Assembly (NCBI GenBank): GCA_945883235.1
Contig: CAMCXF010000005.1
Coordinates: 78,301-142,300 of the forward strand
DNA: 64,000 nt
Direction: 5' to 3'
From: Phenylobacterium deserti
GTDB lineage: Bacteria > Pseudomonadota > Alphaproteobacteria > Caulobacterales > Caulobacteraceae
In this document: one piece after another, positions 54,329 to 62,261 of the stretch
Layout of the letters: each line of letters opens with the position of its first letter
Numbering within the stretch: position 1 is the stretch's first letter
Made by a program: the position numbers and the translations under genes
The notes under the pieces: model-generated
What the model was told of the DNA's origin: nothing
The model's database searches: none
What the model saw: the letters and a program-made list of their open reading frames with translations, nothing else

Positions 54329-54876
54329 AAGACCTCAACACCCCGCTGCAGCGACAATACGCCGGTACGCGAAACCTCGACCAGACCCAGGCCGCGCATC
54401 AGGTCGACGAACTTGTCGATCTTGGTGGGTGCGCCAGTCAGTTCGAACACGAAACTCTCGTGGGTGGTGTCCACCACTTTGGCCCGGAAGATGTCGGCGA
54501 CCCGGAGCGCTTCGACGCGCTCCACGCCCGCGCCGCGCACCTTGATCAGGGCCAGCTCGCGCTCCAGGCCGTTGGGATCCTTGGTCACGTCCTGCACGTG
54601 GCGGGTCGAGACCATCTTCTGAAGTTGGGCCTCGATCTGTGACAATACTTGCGGCGTGCCGCGCGTGACGATGGTGATCCGGCTGGTGTGAGCGCTGCCA
54701 TCGGTCTCGGCCACCGTCAGGCTGTCGATATTGTATCCGCGCGCCGCAAACAGGCCGACCACCCGGTGCAACACACCCGGCTCGTTCTCCACCAGCACGG
54801 CGAACGTCGCGCGGCTCTCCTCCTGCTCGGCGTGAGCGAGGTCATAGACGGAGGCGGGCTGGCTGGTGTCGGACAT
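54325..54876 (-). CDS. ilvN: Acetolactate synthase small (regulatory) subunit
   Basis: A 183-aa protein from the ATG at 54876 (MSDTSQPASVYDLAHAEQEES), with AAGGAA about 10 nt upstream. The ACT domain reads ATFAVLVENEPGVLHRVVGLFAARGYNIDSLTVAETD, and the C-terminal domain LALIKVRGAGVERVEALRVADIFRAKVVD. It mediates valine feedback on the catalytic subunit. The catalytic gene ilvB lies 2 kb away with unrelated genes between, so ilvN must have its own promoter in the 54877-55059 region. I see no attenuator there. GTG at 54906 is an alternative start. Confidence 0.93.
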   Translation of the reverse strand: MSDTSQPASVYDLAHAEQEESRATFAVLVENEPGVLHRVVGLFAARGYNIDSLTVAETDGSAHTSRITIVTRGTPQVLSQIEAQLQKMVSTRHVQDVTKDPNGLERELALIKVRGAGVERVEALRVADIFRAKVVDTTHESFVFELTGAPTKIDKFVDLMRGLGLVEVSRTGVLSLQRGVEVF

Positions 54877-55059
54877 GGGGCAGGGTTCCTTAACGGTCGA
54901 GGTCACGAGGTGTCACAGGATGGTCGCGGTCGCAACAGGGCGTAGGGTACCAGCCCAGACTAAAGCCCCAAAGTTGCGAAGGTTCTGTCGTGTTGCTGCC
55001 GGAACGCTGTCATCAGCCACGACTAATGTGTGCGGATCGCGTTCGCTAATGAGCTTTCC

Positions 55060-55419
55060 ATGCCCACTACCCAAGAGATCGCCGAAGACCTGGTCGCCCT
55101 GTGCCGTCAGGGGAAATTTGATGAGTCCGGCGAAAAGTTCTGGTCCGACGATGTCGTCAGTCTCGAGGCCATGCCAGGTGAGATGGCGGAGATCGCCGGC
55201 AAGGAAGCCGTGCGCGCCAAAGGTGAATGGTGGGCGGCCAATCACGAGGTGCACGGCGTTGTGGTCGAAGGGCCCTACGTTAACGGCGACCAGTTCGTCG
55301 TTCGGTTCAAGATGGATCTGACACCTAAAGGCGGCGAACGCACCACGATGGACGAGGTCGGGCTATACACCTTGGTCGATGGCTTGATCGTTGAAGAGCA
55401 GTTCTTCTACGCGACCTGA
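55060..55419 (+). CDS. NTF2/SnoaL-like protein
   Basis: A 119-aa protein from the ATG at 55060 (MPTTQEIAEDLVALCRQGKFDESGEKFWSDDVVSLEAM). The cone-shaped alpha+beta NTF2-like pattern is clear: helical start, FWSDDVVSLE, KGEWWAANHEVHGVVVEGPYVNGDQFVVRFKMDLTPKGG and EVGLYTLVDGLIVEEQFFY. Such proteins may be small isomerases, hydratases or binding proteins; the role is unknown. It lies between the two ilv genes on the plus strand and is divergent from ilvN. Confidence 0.75.
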   Translation: MPTTQEIAEDLVALCRQGKFDESGEKFWSDDVVSLEAMPGEMAEIAGKEAVRAKGEWWAANHEVHGVVVEGPYVNGDQFVVRFKMDLTPKGGERTTMDEVGLYTLVDGLIVEEQFFYAT

Positions 55420-55463
55420 GTGTGGCTTGCTCTGGAAGGCAATTCGCCTGACATCTTGGCGTC

Positions 55464-55778
55464 ATGTCCTCCTTCCGCATGCCCCAGTCCCTCAACGCGC
55501 GGCTCGGCGTCGAGACCGGCGACGCGGTGTTTCGCCATGAGCTGCTGGAGGAACAGGCCCAGTCGCTGGGCCGGGCGGGGCGCAAGGTCGAGGCGGCGCT
55601 GGCGGCCCTGGCCGGGCACGATGGCGGCGAGGGACGGGCCGCGCTGGTCAAGGCCGCCGCGAATGCCGTCTGGGAATTTCTGGTCCAGCGCGAGGTGATG
55701 GGGTTTCGCGACCGCAACGCCGTTGTCGCCCAGTACGGCATCCCGCGCGAGGTCATGGCCCGGATCGGCGCGCGCTGA
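55464..55778 (+). CDS. Small helical protein, possibly DUF6665
   Basis: A 104-aa protein with helices EEQAQSLGRAGRKVEAALAALAGHD and RAALVKAAANAVWEFLVQREVMGFRDRNAVVAQYGIPREVMARIGAR. The FLVQREVMGFRDxxxVxxxYxIPxEVMxRIG ending matches my memory of short alphaproteobacterial proteins of unknown function (DUF6665); I could not confirm this. No signal peptide or membrane helix. It is on the plus strand between the NTF2-like and DUF1993 genes. Confidence 0.6.
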   Translation: MSSFRMPQSLNARLGVETGDAVFRHELLEEQAQSLGRAGRKVEAALAALAGHDGGEGRAALVKAAANAVWEFLVQREVMGFRDRNAVVAQYGIPREVMARIGAR

Positions 55779-55859
55779 CTCAGAATTACTGATTGGCCTA
55801 TGTTGGGCCGGACGGGGCATGGTCGCAGCAACCACAGTCTTTGGGACGGGAACCACCAC

Positions 55860-56381
55860 ATGACCATTTCGCTCTACGACGTCAGCGTCGCCTCATTCCT
55901 GCGCACGCTCGGCGCGGTGTCCGGCTTTCTCGACAAGGGCCTGGCCCATTGCGAGGCGAACGGCATCGACCCGGCGACTCTCGTCGAGACCCAGCTGAAG
56001 GACGACATGCTGCCTTTCATGTTCCAGGTCGTCTCGGTCGCGCACCACACGCGCGGCGCCATTGCAGGTGCCAAGGCCGGCGTATTCTCACCGTCGAGCG
56101 GCATTGGCACGCTGGACTATGCTGGTCTGCAGAAGCTGGTGGCCGATGCGCGCAGCGCGCTTCAGGCGATGACGCCGGATGAGATCAACGCCCTGGAAGG
56201 CCGCGACATGGTGTTCCAGCTGGGCGAGCGGCAGATGCCGTTCACCGTGCCCGCGTTCCTGATGTCGTTCTCGATCCCCAACCTGCATTTCCACGCCACC
56301 ACCGCCTACGACATCCTGCGTCAGGCCGGCGTGCCGCTGGGCAAGCGGGACTATCTGGGCGCGCTGCCCATGAAGGCGTAG
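55860..56381 (+). CDS. DUF1993 family protein
   Basis: A 173-aa protein from the ATG at 55860 (MTISLYDVSVASFLRTLGAVSGFLDKGLAHCEANGIDPATLVETQLKDDMLPFMFQ). This start, the internal LADDMFPL-like pattern and the closing NLHFHATTAYDILRQAGVPLGKRDYLG match DUF1993, a helical DinB-like family. Some have a metal-binding triad, where H in NLHFHATTAYD could take part. Function unknown. Confidence 0.85.
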   Translation: MTISLYDVSVASFLRTLGAVSGFLDKGLAHCEANGIDPATLVETQLKDDMLPFMFQVVSVAHHTRGAIAGAKAGVFSPSSGIGTLDYAGLQKLVADARSALQAMTPDEINALEGRDMVFQLGERQMPFTVPAFLMSFSIPNLHFHATTAYDILRQAGVPLGKRDYLGALPMKA

Positions 56382-56457
56382 AGGGCGGCCCCGGCGTTCA
56401 TCCAGAAAAACGGGATCGTCATCCCTGGCGCAATGCCGGGCATGGTCCTGGACGTAG

Positions 56458-56862
56458 TCAGCCGGGTCCGGCGGCCAGATAGTTCGGAAGGTCGTCGTCG
56501 ATCAGCCACCAGGCAGCCCGGGATGATGTCTGAATGTGGAGACCGACCCGAAGGCCCTCGGTGTCGTCAAGTCCGCCGACCCGCAGCCGTAGGGTGTGAG
56601 GCGCATCGTCGCGCTGGCTGTACACAGGGCCTCCGCAAACACCGCAAAACACCCTGCGCTTGTCAGGTGAGGCGCGGTAGTCTCGCAGGGCGTCTTCGCC
56701 CCGGATCAGTTGAAAGTCGGTCGCCCGGACCGGGATATTGGCGCCAAACGCGCCACCCTGAGCCTTGCGACACTGGCCGCAGTGACAGAGCTGGATAGGA
56801 GCGAGTTCGCCCTCGACCTCATATCGTACCGCGCCGCAGAGGCATCCGCCGGAGTGGCCCAT
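56458..56862 (-). CDS. GFA family (glutathione-dependent formaldehyde-activating-like) zinc protein
   Basis: A 134-aa protein with the GFA CENP-V fold: CLCGAVRYEVEG, CHCGQCRKAQGGAFGANIPV, RVFCGVCGGPVYSQ. The cysteines (CxC and CHCxxC, CGxCG) bind two zinc ions. The family includes formaldehyde-activating Gfa but most members are of unknown function. It starts 8 nt after the ilvB stop on the same strand, so it is probably transcribed from the ilvB promoter. It is convergent with the DUF1993 gene. Confidence 0.85.
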   Translation of the reverse strand: MGHSGGCLCGAVRYEVEGELAPIQLCHCGQCRKAQGGAFGANIPVRATDFQLIRGEDALRDYRASPDKRRVFCGVCGGPVYSQRDDAPHTLRLRVGGLDDTEGLRVGLHIQTSSRAAWWLIDDDLPNYLAAGPG

Positions 56863-56869
56863 AACGGGC

Positions 56870-58660
56870 CTAAACCAGTCCCTTGCCCGCGTCGTCGATG
56901 ATGGTGCCCAGGTCTCGGGTATCTCCGGCCATGATCATCTCGTTGTGGGCCTTGCCGGAGGGGATCATCGGGAAGCAGTTTTCTTCCTTGGTCACCCGGC
57001 AGTCGAACAGCACCGGCTTTTTCACCGCGATCATTTCCAGGATCTTGTCGTCCAGCTCGTCCGGCGTCTCGGCGCGGAAGCCGACGCCGCCGTAGGCCTC
57101 GGCCAGTTTCACGAAGTCGGGCAGGCTGGAGGAGTAGGTGTGGCTATAGCGCTCGCCGTGCAGCAGTTGCTGCCACTGGCGCACCATTCCCATCCACTCG
57201 TTGTTGAGGATGAAGATCTTGATCGGCAGGTCGTACTGAATGGCCGTCGAAATCTCCTGCATGGTCATCTGCACCGACGCGTCGCCGGCGATGTCGATGA
57301 CCAGACTGTCCGGGTGCGCCATCTGCACGCCCACGGCGGCCGGCAGGCCATAGCCCATGGTGCCGAGGCCGCCTGAGGTCATCCAGCGGTTGGGCTCGTC
57401 GAAGTGATAGAACTGGGCCGCCCACATCTGGTGCTGGCCCACCTCGGTGGTGATGTAGGTGTCGTGGCCCTTGGTCAGCTCATACAGACGCTGGATGGCA
57501 TACTGCGGCTTGATCAGCTTGGTGTCAGGCCGATAGCCGAAGCTGTTGCGAGCCCGCCAGGCGTCGATCTGACTCCACCATTCTTTCATGGCGGCCTTGT
57601 CGGTGGCCAGATTGCGCTGCTTCCAGGCCGCGATCATGTCGGCCAGCACATTGCCGGCGTCGCCGACGATGCCGATGTCGGCGCGCACGTTCTTGCCGAT
57701 GGAGGATGCGTCGACGTCGATGTGGATCTTCTTCGAGCCCGGCGAGAAGGCGTCGAGACGCCCGGTCACCCGATCATCAAAGCGCGAGCCGATGGCCACC
57801 ATGACGTCGCAGTCGTGCATGGCGTTATTGGCCTCGAACGAACCGTGCATCCCCAACATGCCCAGCCACGCAGGACCCGAGGCCGGATAGGCGCCCAGGC
57901 CCATCAGGGTCGAGGTCACCGGTGCGCCGGTCAGGGCCGCGAACTCGCGCAGCAGCTCTGAGGCGTGCGGGCCGGCATTGATCACCCCGCCGCCGGTATA
58001 GAAGATCGGCCGCTTGGCCTTGGCGATCATGGCGACGGCTTCGGCGATCTTGCCGGCGTCGCCCTTGACCCGGGGGCTGTAGCCGTGGGTGTGCTTCACC
58101 TCATCCGGACCCAGATAGATCGCCTTGGCGAACTGCACGTCCTTGGGGATATCGATCACCACGGGGCCGGGGCGTCCGGTCGTCGCAATGTGGAAAGCCT
58201 CGTGCAGGATACGCGGCAGGTCCTCGACCGACTTCACCAGATAGTTGTGCTTGGTGCAGGACCGGGTGATGCCGACGGTGTCGCACTCCTGGAAAGCGTC
58301 GGTGCCGATCAGGTGGGTGGCGACCTGACCGGTGATCACGATCATCGGGATCGAGTCCATCAGCGCGTCGACAATGCCGGTGATCGCGTTGGTTGCGCCG
58401 GGGCCGGATGTCACCAGCACCACGCCCGGCTTGCCGGTCGAGCGGGCATAGCCCTCGGCTGCGTGGGTCGCCCCCTGCTCGTGGCGGACCAGCACGTGAG
58501 TCAGGCGCTCCTCGGCATAGAGCGCGTCATAGATCGGCAGCACCGCGCCGCCCGGATATCCGAACAGTACCTCAACCCCGTTGTCGATCAGCGCGCGCAC
58601 GACCATCTCCGCGCCGGAGAGGGTGTCGGCCTGGGCTTCTATCGTTTGGTGAGCGGTCAT
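56870..58660 (-). CDS. ilvB: Acetolactate synthase large (catalytic) subunit
   Basis: A 596-aa TPP/FAD enzyme of branched-chain amino acid synthesis. It condenses two pyruvates, or pyruvate and 2-oxobutyrate. The catalytic Glu61 lies in VLVRHEQGATHAAEGYARSTG, and the TPP motif is DIAGDASVQMTMQEISTAIQYDLPIKIFILNNEWMG. Its leader carries a terminator and a peptide with Ile-Leu-Val-Leu codons. Transcription continues into a GFA gene, not ilvN, which is 2 kb away. Confidence 0.96.
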   Translation of the reverse strand: MTAHQTIEAQADTLSGAEMVVRALIDNGVEVLFGYPGGAVLPIYDALYAEERLTHVLVRHEQGATHAAEGYARSTGKPGVVLVTSGPGATNAITGIVDALMDSIPMIVITGQVATHLIGTDAFQECDTVGITRSCTKHNYLVKSVEDLPRILHEAFHIATTGRPGPVVIDIPKDVQFAKAIYLGPDEVKHTHGYSPRVKGDAGKIAEAVAMIAKAKRPIFYTGGGVINAGPHASELLREFAALTGAPVTSTLMGLGAYPASGPAWLGMLGMHGSFEANNAMHDCDVMVAIGSRFDDRVTGRLDAFSPGSKKIHIDVDASSIGKNVRADIGIVGDAGNVLADMIAAWKQRNLATDKAAMKEWWSQIDAWRARNSFGYRPDTKLIKPQYAIQRLYELTKGHDTYITTEVGQHQMWAAQFYHFDEPNRWMTSGGLGTMGYGLPAAVGVQMAHPDSLVIDIAGDASVQMTMQEISTAIQYDLPIKIFILNNEWMGMVRQWQQLLHGERYSHTYSSSLPDFVKLAEAYGGVGFRAETPDELDDKILEMIAVKKPVLFDCRVTKEENCFPMIPSGKAHNEMIMAGDTRDLGTIIDDAGKGLV

Positions 58661-58693
58661 GGGAGCTGCCTGAATGCTGGGCGATTGGACATT

Positions 58694-58715
58694 AAAAAAG
58701 GCCCGCTGGGGGCCT
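58694..58715 (-). terminator. Intrinsic terminator (attenuator) of the ilvB leader
   Basis: Minus-strand arms AGGCCC (58715-58710) and GGGCCT (58704-58699) with a 5-nt loop, followed by TTTTTT (58699-58694), lie 34 nt before the ilvB start and 42 nt after the leader peptide stop. A CTGACA/TGTCAG stem sits between, a likely pause or competing hairpin. Confidence 0.8.
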
Positions 58716-58756
58716 GGGACGAGCGACCGGTCAGTCCTGACACCTCTGTCAGTCCG

Positions 58757-58792
58757 TTACGGCCGCCCGGGAAGTACAAGGATCTTGCGCAC
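58757..58792 (-). CDS. ilvB leader peptide MRKILVLPGRP
   Basis: GTG at 58792-58790, stop TAA at 58759-58757, 11 codons. The peptide contains Ile-Leu-Val-Leu in a row (ATC CTT GTA CTT). GAGGA lies about 6 nt upstream. Directly followed by a paused-stem candidate and the terminator. Such leaders sense charged branched-chain tRNAs by ribosome stalling, and attenuation of ilvBN has been reported in Caulobacter. The peptide is far too short for ordinary gene calling. Confidence 0.75.
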   Translation of the reverse strand: MRKILVLPGRP

Positions 58793-58836
58793 GAGAATTC
58801 CTCGAAATTCAGAGAACCAAATGTGCCATGCCCGGG

Positions 58837-59766
58837 TCAGCGCGTCAAGCCGCGGTTGAGGGCAAGAAACTGCCTCCAGTGGTCTCCTGTGTCCAACCCG
58901 CTCAACCTTGGCCAGTCCGGCGTCTGGCCGCGCGCCCAGGTCATCTGGCGTTTGGCGTAGCGCCGCGTGTCCTGCTGTGCGGCGGCCAGAGCTGTCTCCA
59001 GCCTGGTTTCACCCCGCAGGTGAGCGGCGAAGGCCTGGACGCCGACGGCCTTGAGGGCGGGCAGGGCGGGATCGAGATTGCGAGCCAACAGGGCCTCCAC
59101 CTCCGCCAGCGCGCCCTGCGTCAACATCGTCTCGAGCCGCGCATCGCAGCGCGCGTAGAGCTCCGCGCGCGGCGGCTCCAGGGCGACGGCGGTCCAGCTC
59201 CCGGCGGGCAGGCCCCCGGAGGCGGTGGCATGGTGGTCGCCCAGCGAGGTGCCGGTGGCGGCATAAACCTCCCAGGCCCGGGACAGACGCTGACGGTCGC
59301 CTAACGCAATGCGAGCGGCGGCGGCGGGATCGACCTCACCCAGCCGGGCGCGGAACGCCGCCTCGCCCAGGCTTGCGAACTCGGACGCTGCGGCTTGCCG
59401 AACCTCCGTCGGGATCACAGGGATGTCGGCCAGCCCTTGCGTAAGGGCCCGCAAGTAGAGGCCTGTTCCGCCCACCACGATCACGTCGCGCCCACGCCCG
59501 GCGATCTTGGCAATCAGCGCCAGCGCCGCCCGCTGCCAGCGTCCAACCGACCAGCCTTCCGACGCATCGACCGTCCCGAACAGGTGGTGCGGAGCGCGGG
59601 CCATCTCGGCGGCGTCCGGCCGCGCCGTCAGCACCCGCAGATCGGCATAGAGCTGCAGGGCGTCGGCGTTGACGACCTCGGCCCCCGTCGTCTCCGCCAG
59701 TCGAAGCGCCAGCGCGGACTTGCCACTTGCCGTAGGCCCGGCGATCAGCCAGATGCGAGGTTCCAT
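58837..59766 (-). CDS. miaA: tRNA dimethylallyltransferase
   Basis: A 309-aa protein that adds a dimethylallyl group to A37 of tRNAs reading codons that start with U. The P-loop GPTASGKS is at residues 9-16, followed by [42 protein letters not shown] and the C-terminal [18 protein letters not shown]. The ATG at 59766 is the complement of CAT in the CATG where serB also starts. AAGGA lies 8 nt upstream of this ATG, inside the serB coding region. Confidence 0.95.
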   Translation of the reverse strand: MEPRIWLIAGPTASGKSALALRLAETTGAEVVNADALQLYADLRVLTARPDAAEMARAPHHLFGTVDASEGWSVGRWQRAALALIAKIAGRGRDVIVVGGTGLYLRALTQGLADIPVIPTEVRQAAASEFASLGEAAFRARLGEVDPAAAARIALGDRQRLSRAWEVYAATGTSLGDHHATASGGLPAGSWTAVALEPPRAELYARCDARLETMLTQGALAEVEALLARNLDPALPALKAVGVQAFAAHLRGETRLETALAAAQQDTRRYAKRQMTWARGQTPDWPRLSGLDTGDHWRQFLALNRGLTR

Positions 59767-60664
59767 GCTGCTTGTCCTTACCACCATCATCCCGCACGTC
59801 ACGGCAAACGAAGAGGTCGACTTCAGTCTCTCGGCGCTCAGCGACATGGGTCTGCGCATCGGCCAGACCGAAGACCTGGGCGCTGAAGGGTTTGTCGCGC
59901 AAGACACCTTCCTGGAAGCCGACGATCTGGCCGCGACGCGCGCCGCCATTGACGGCCAGTTTTCTGGTGGGGTGCTCGACTACTGCCTTCAGCCAGCCAT
60001 CGGTCGCCGCAAACGCCTGCTGATCGCCGACATGGATTCCACCATCATCAACGTGGAATGCATCGACGAACTGGCCGATTTCGCGGGCGTAAAGGCCCGG
60101 GTATCCGAGATCACCGAACGTGCCATGCGCGGCGAACTGGATTTCGAGGCGGCGCTGCGAGAACGGGTGGCCATGCTGAAGGGTCTGCCGCTGGTCGACC
60201 TTCAGCGCGCCTACGATGAACGGGTTCAGCTCAACCCTGGTGCCCGAACGCTGGTGCGGACCATGACCGTCCACGGGGCCAAGGCGTTCCTCGTCTCCGG
60301 TGGGTTCAGCTTCTTCACCCGCCGTGTCGCCGAAGCTGCGGGCTTCGACGCCAACCGTGCCAACACGCTGATCGAGGCCGGCGACGTGCTGGCCGGCACG
60401 GTCGGCGAGCCCATTCTGGGACGCGAAGCCAAGCTTGCCGCGCTTCAGGAAGAGGCCGCGAACCTCGGCGTCCCCCTCTCGGCGACGCTTGCGGTCGGCG
60501 ACGGCGCCAACGACCTGGCGATGATCGAGGCTGCCGGCCTGGGCGTCGCCTACCGCGCCAAGCCCATCGTCGCCGCGCAAGCCCACGCCAAGGTCGACCA
60601 CACCGACCTGACGTCGCTGCTATATTTTCAGGGCTATCGGGCCAGCGAGTTCGTTACCGACTGA
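59765..60664 (+). CDS. serB: Phosphoserine phosphatase
   Basis: A 299-aa HAD-superfamily enzyme performing the last step of serine synthesis. [20 protein letters not shown] has the nucleophile Asp89, then [20 protein letters not shown] and [24 protein letters not shown]. The N-terminal 75 residues form an ACT-like region. The ATG at 59765 ([12 protein letters not shown]) has GAGG 5 nt upstream, within miaA coding sequence. A later ATG at 59849 would lose the conserved VLTxI start. Confidence 0.93.
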   Translation: MLLVLTTIIPHVTANEEVDFSLSALSDMGLRIGQTEDLGAEGFVAQDTFLEADDLAATRAAIDGQFSGGVLDYCLQPAIGRRKRLLIADMDSTIINVECIDELADFAGVKARVSEITERAMRGELDFEAALRERVAMLKGLPLVDLQRAYDERVQLNPGARTLVRTMTVHGAKAFLVSGGFSFFTRRVAEAAGFDANRANTLIEAGDVLAGTVGEPILGREAKLAALQEEAANLGVPLSATLAVGDGANDLAMIEAAGLGVAYRAKPIVAAQAHAKVDHTDLTSLLYFQGYRASEFVTD

Positions 60665-60711
60665 AGCACCGATTGATTTCCGCCGCTGTGTGAACGCGGC
60701 TAAAGCGCGGC

Positions 60712-61377
60712 ATGAGCTTTCCTCGCCCGATCCGCGCCGTGGTCTTCGACATGGATGGCCTGCTGGTCGACACCGAGGCGGTTGTGTTCCGCGCCATGCA
60801 GAGAGCCACAGTCGGCATCGCCGAGGAATTTCCCATGGCAACGTTTATTCAAATGGTAGGCCTGCCCAACTACGCCAGCGACGCGATTGCAATCAATCAC
60901 TTCGGCGAAGGTTTTGACCTTCCGGGCTGGAACGCAGCGGTCAGCCTCCACTTCCGCGAGGAACTGGCCATCGGCATCGCGCTGAAAGCCGGCGTGCTGG
61001 AGATCCTCGATCACCTTGACGAAGTGGGAATGCCCCGCGCCATCGCCACCTCATCCAGTCTGGAAAGCGTGCGCGCCAGCCTTGGGCCGCACAGCATCGT
61101 CGACCGTTTCCACGCCCTGATCACCCGAGACGTGCAGAACAATCACAAGCCCCACCCCGAGCCGTTCCTGAAGGCCGCGGCGGCGCTAGGCATCGATCCC
61201 GCCGACTGCCTGGCGCTGGAAGACAGTCACAACGGCGTCCGGTCCGCCTCATCCGCCGGGATGATGACCGTCATGGTGCCGGACATGCTGGATCCCACCG
61301 AAGAGATGTACAGCCTGTGCGTCCGCATCGCCCGCGATCTGCATGAGGTGCGGACGATGCTGGTGGCCCAGGCCTAA
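60712..61377 (+). CDS. HAD-family phosphatase / phosphoglucomutase-like
   Basis: A 221-aa HAD subfamily I protein with IRAVVFDMDGLLVDTEAV (nucleophile Asp13 and acid Asp15), the IATSSSLESV motif II, KPHPEPFLKAAAALG with the conserved Lys, and LALEDSHNGVRSASSAGMMTVMVPD (motif IV). The cap domain is of the beta-phosphoglucomutase/YniC type. The substrate is a sugar phosphate or similar, not identified. It begins 48 nt after serB on the same strand and overlaps hflC by 4 nt at the stops. Confidence 0.85.
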   Translation: MSFPRPIRAVVFDMDGLLVDTEAVVFRAMQRATVGIAEEFPMATFIQMVGLPNYASDAIAINHFGEGFDLPGWNAAVSLHFREELAIGIALKAGVLEILDHLDEVGMPRAIATSSSLESVRASLGPHSIVDRFHALITRDVQNNHKPHPEPFLKAAAALGIDPADCLALEDSHNGVRSASSAGMMTVMVPDMLDPTEEMYSLCVRIARDLHEVRTMLVAQA

Positions 61378-62261
61378 CGCCCTGACGGGCCCCGCTGGAA
61401 ATACTTGAAGAACGCGCTGTCCGGCGAGAGCACCATCGTCGTCTGGCCGTCGGCAAAGCTCTGCTCATAGGCCTGCATCGAGCGGAAGAACGCCGCGAAG
61501 GAAGGATCGCGACCATAGCTCTGGGCGAAGATCCGGGTGCGTTGGGCGTCGCCCTCGCCGGTGACCTGACCGGCCGTCTGGCGGGCGGTCGAGAGGGTGA
61601 TCGCCACTTCCTTGTCGGCACCGGCGATGATCTCGCGTTTTTGCTGTTCACCCACGGCGCGGACCCGTGCTGCTTCCTGCTGGCGCGAAGACGCCATGCG
61701 CCGGAAGACGGCCTCTCGGTTCTGGGCGGGAAGATCAGCGCGGCGGATCCTGAGATCGATCACTTCGATGCCGAGGCTGGAGGACTTCGCGCGCTTGGCG
61801 ACGTCAAGCTTCGCCTGCTGCATCAGCTGCGTACGGCGGCCGGAGATAATCTCACGCGCGGTAGCCGAACCCAGCACCTGACGCAGAGAAGAGTTCACCA
61901 GACGCTCGATCCGGTCGGCAGCGATCTGTTCATCGCGAAGCGTGTTGTAGAACTGGCGCGGGTCGGAAATCCGGTAGCGGATGAAGGCGTCGACGACCAG
62001 TCGTTCCTGCAGCGAGGTGATGATTTCTTCCTGGGCGGCTTCCAGCGCGATGTTGCGCCGGTCGAAGCGGATGACGCTTTCGACGAACGGCGCCTTCACG
62101 TTCAGGCCCGCCTCGGTGCCCTTGTCGTTGATGGTGCGAACGGGATCGCCCAAGCGAACAATCACGACCTGCTGACGCTGGTCGACGATGATGAAGGTGT
62201 TGGCAGCCAGCACCGCGATGGCGACGATGGCGGCCAGCCAGATGAAAACGCGATTGCTCAT
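61374..62261 (-). CDS. hflC: HflC, modulator of FtsH
   Basis: A 295-aa SPFH protein with an N-terminal membrane helix (VFIWLAAIVAIAVLAANTFIIV), a core (QQVVIVRLGDPVRTINDKGTEAGLNVKAPFVESVIRFDRRNI) and a coiled-coil region (AVGEQQKREIIAGADKEVAITLSTARQTAGQVTGEGDAQRTRIFAQSYGRDPSFAAFFRSMQAYE). With HflK it cages FtsH in the membrane. It starts inside the HflK stop codon (ATGA overlap at 62258-62261). It is convergent with the HAD gene. Confidence 0.95.
   Translation of the reverse strand: MSNRVFIWLAAIVAIAVLAANTFIIVDQRQQVVIVRLGDPVRTINDKGTEAGLNVKAPFVESVIRFDRRNIALEAAQEEIITSLQERLVVDAFIRYRISDPRQFYNTLRDEQIAADRIERLVNSSLRQVLGSATAREIISGRRTQLMQQAKLDVAKRAKSSSLGIEVIDLRIRRADLPAQNREAVFRRMASSRQQEAARVRAVGEQQKREIIAGADKEVAITLSTARQTAGQVTGEGDAQRTRIFAQSYGRDPSFAAFFRSMQAYEQSFADGQTTMVLSPDSAFFKYFQRGPSGR

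Noticed and set aside
59336..60601. A 421-aa minus-strand frame across serB and miaA.
   Set aside because: It is antisense to serB and out of frame with miaA. Both real genes have intact motifs and their own ribosome sites.
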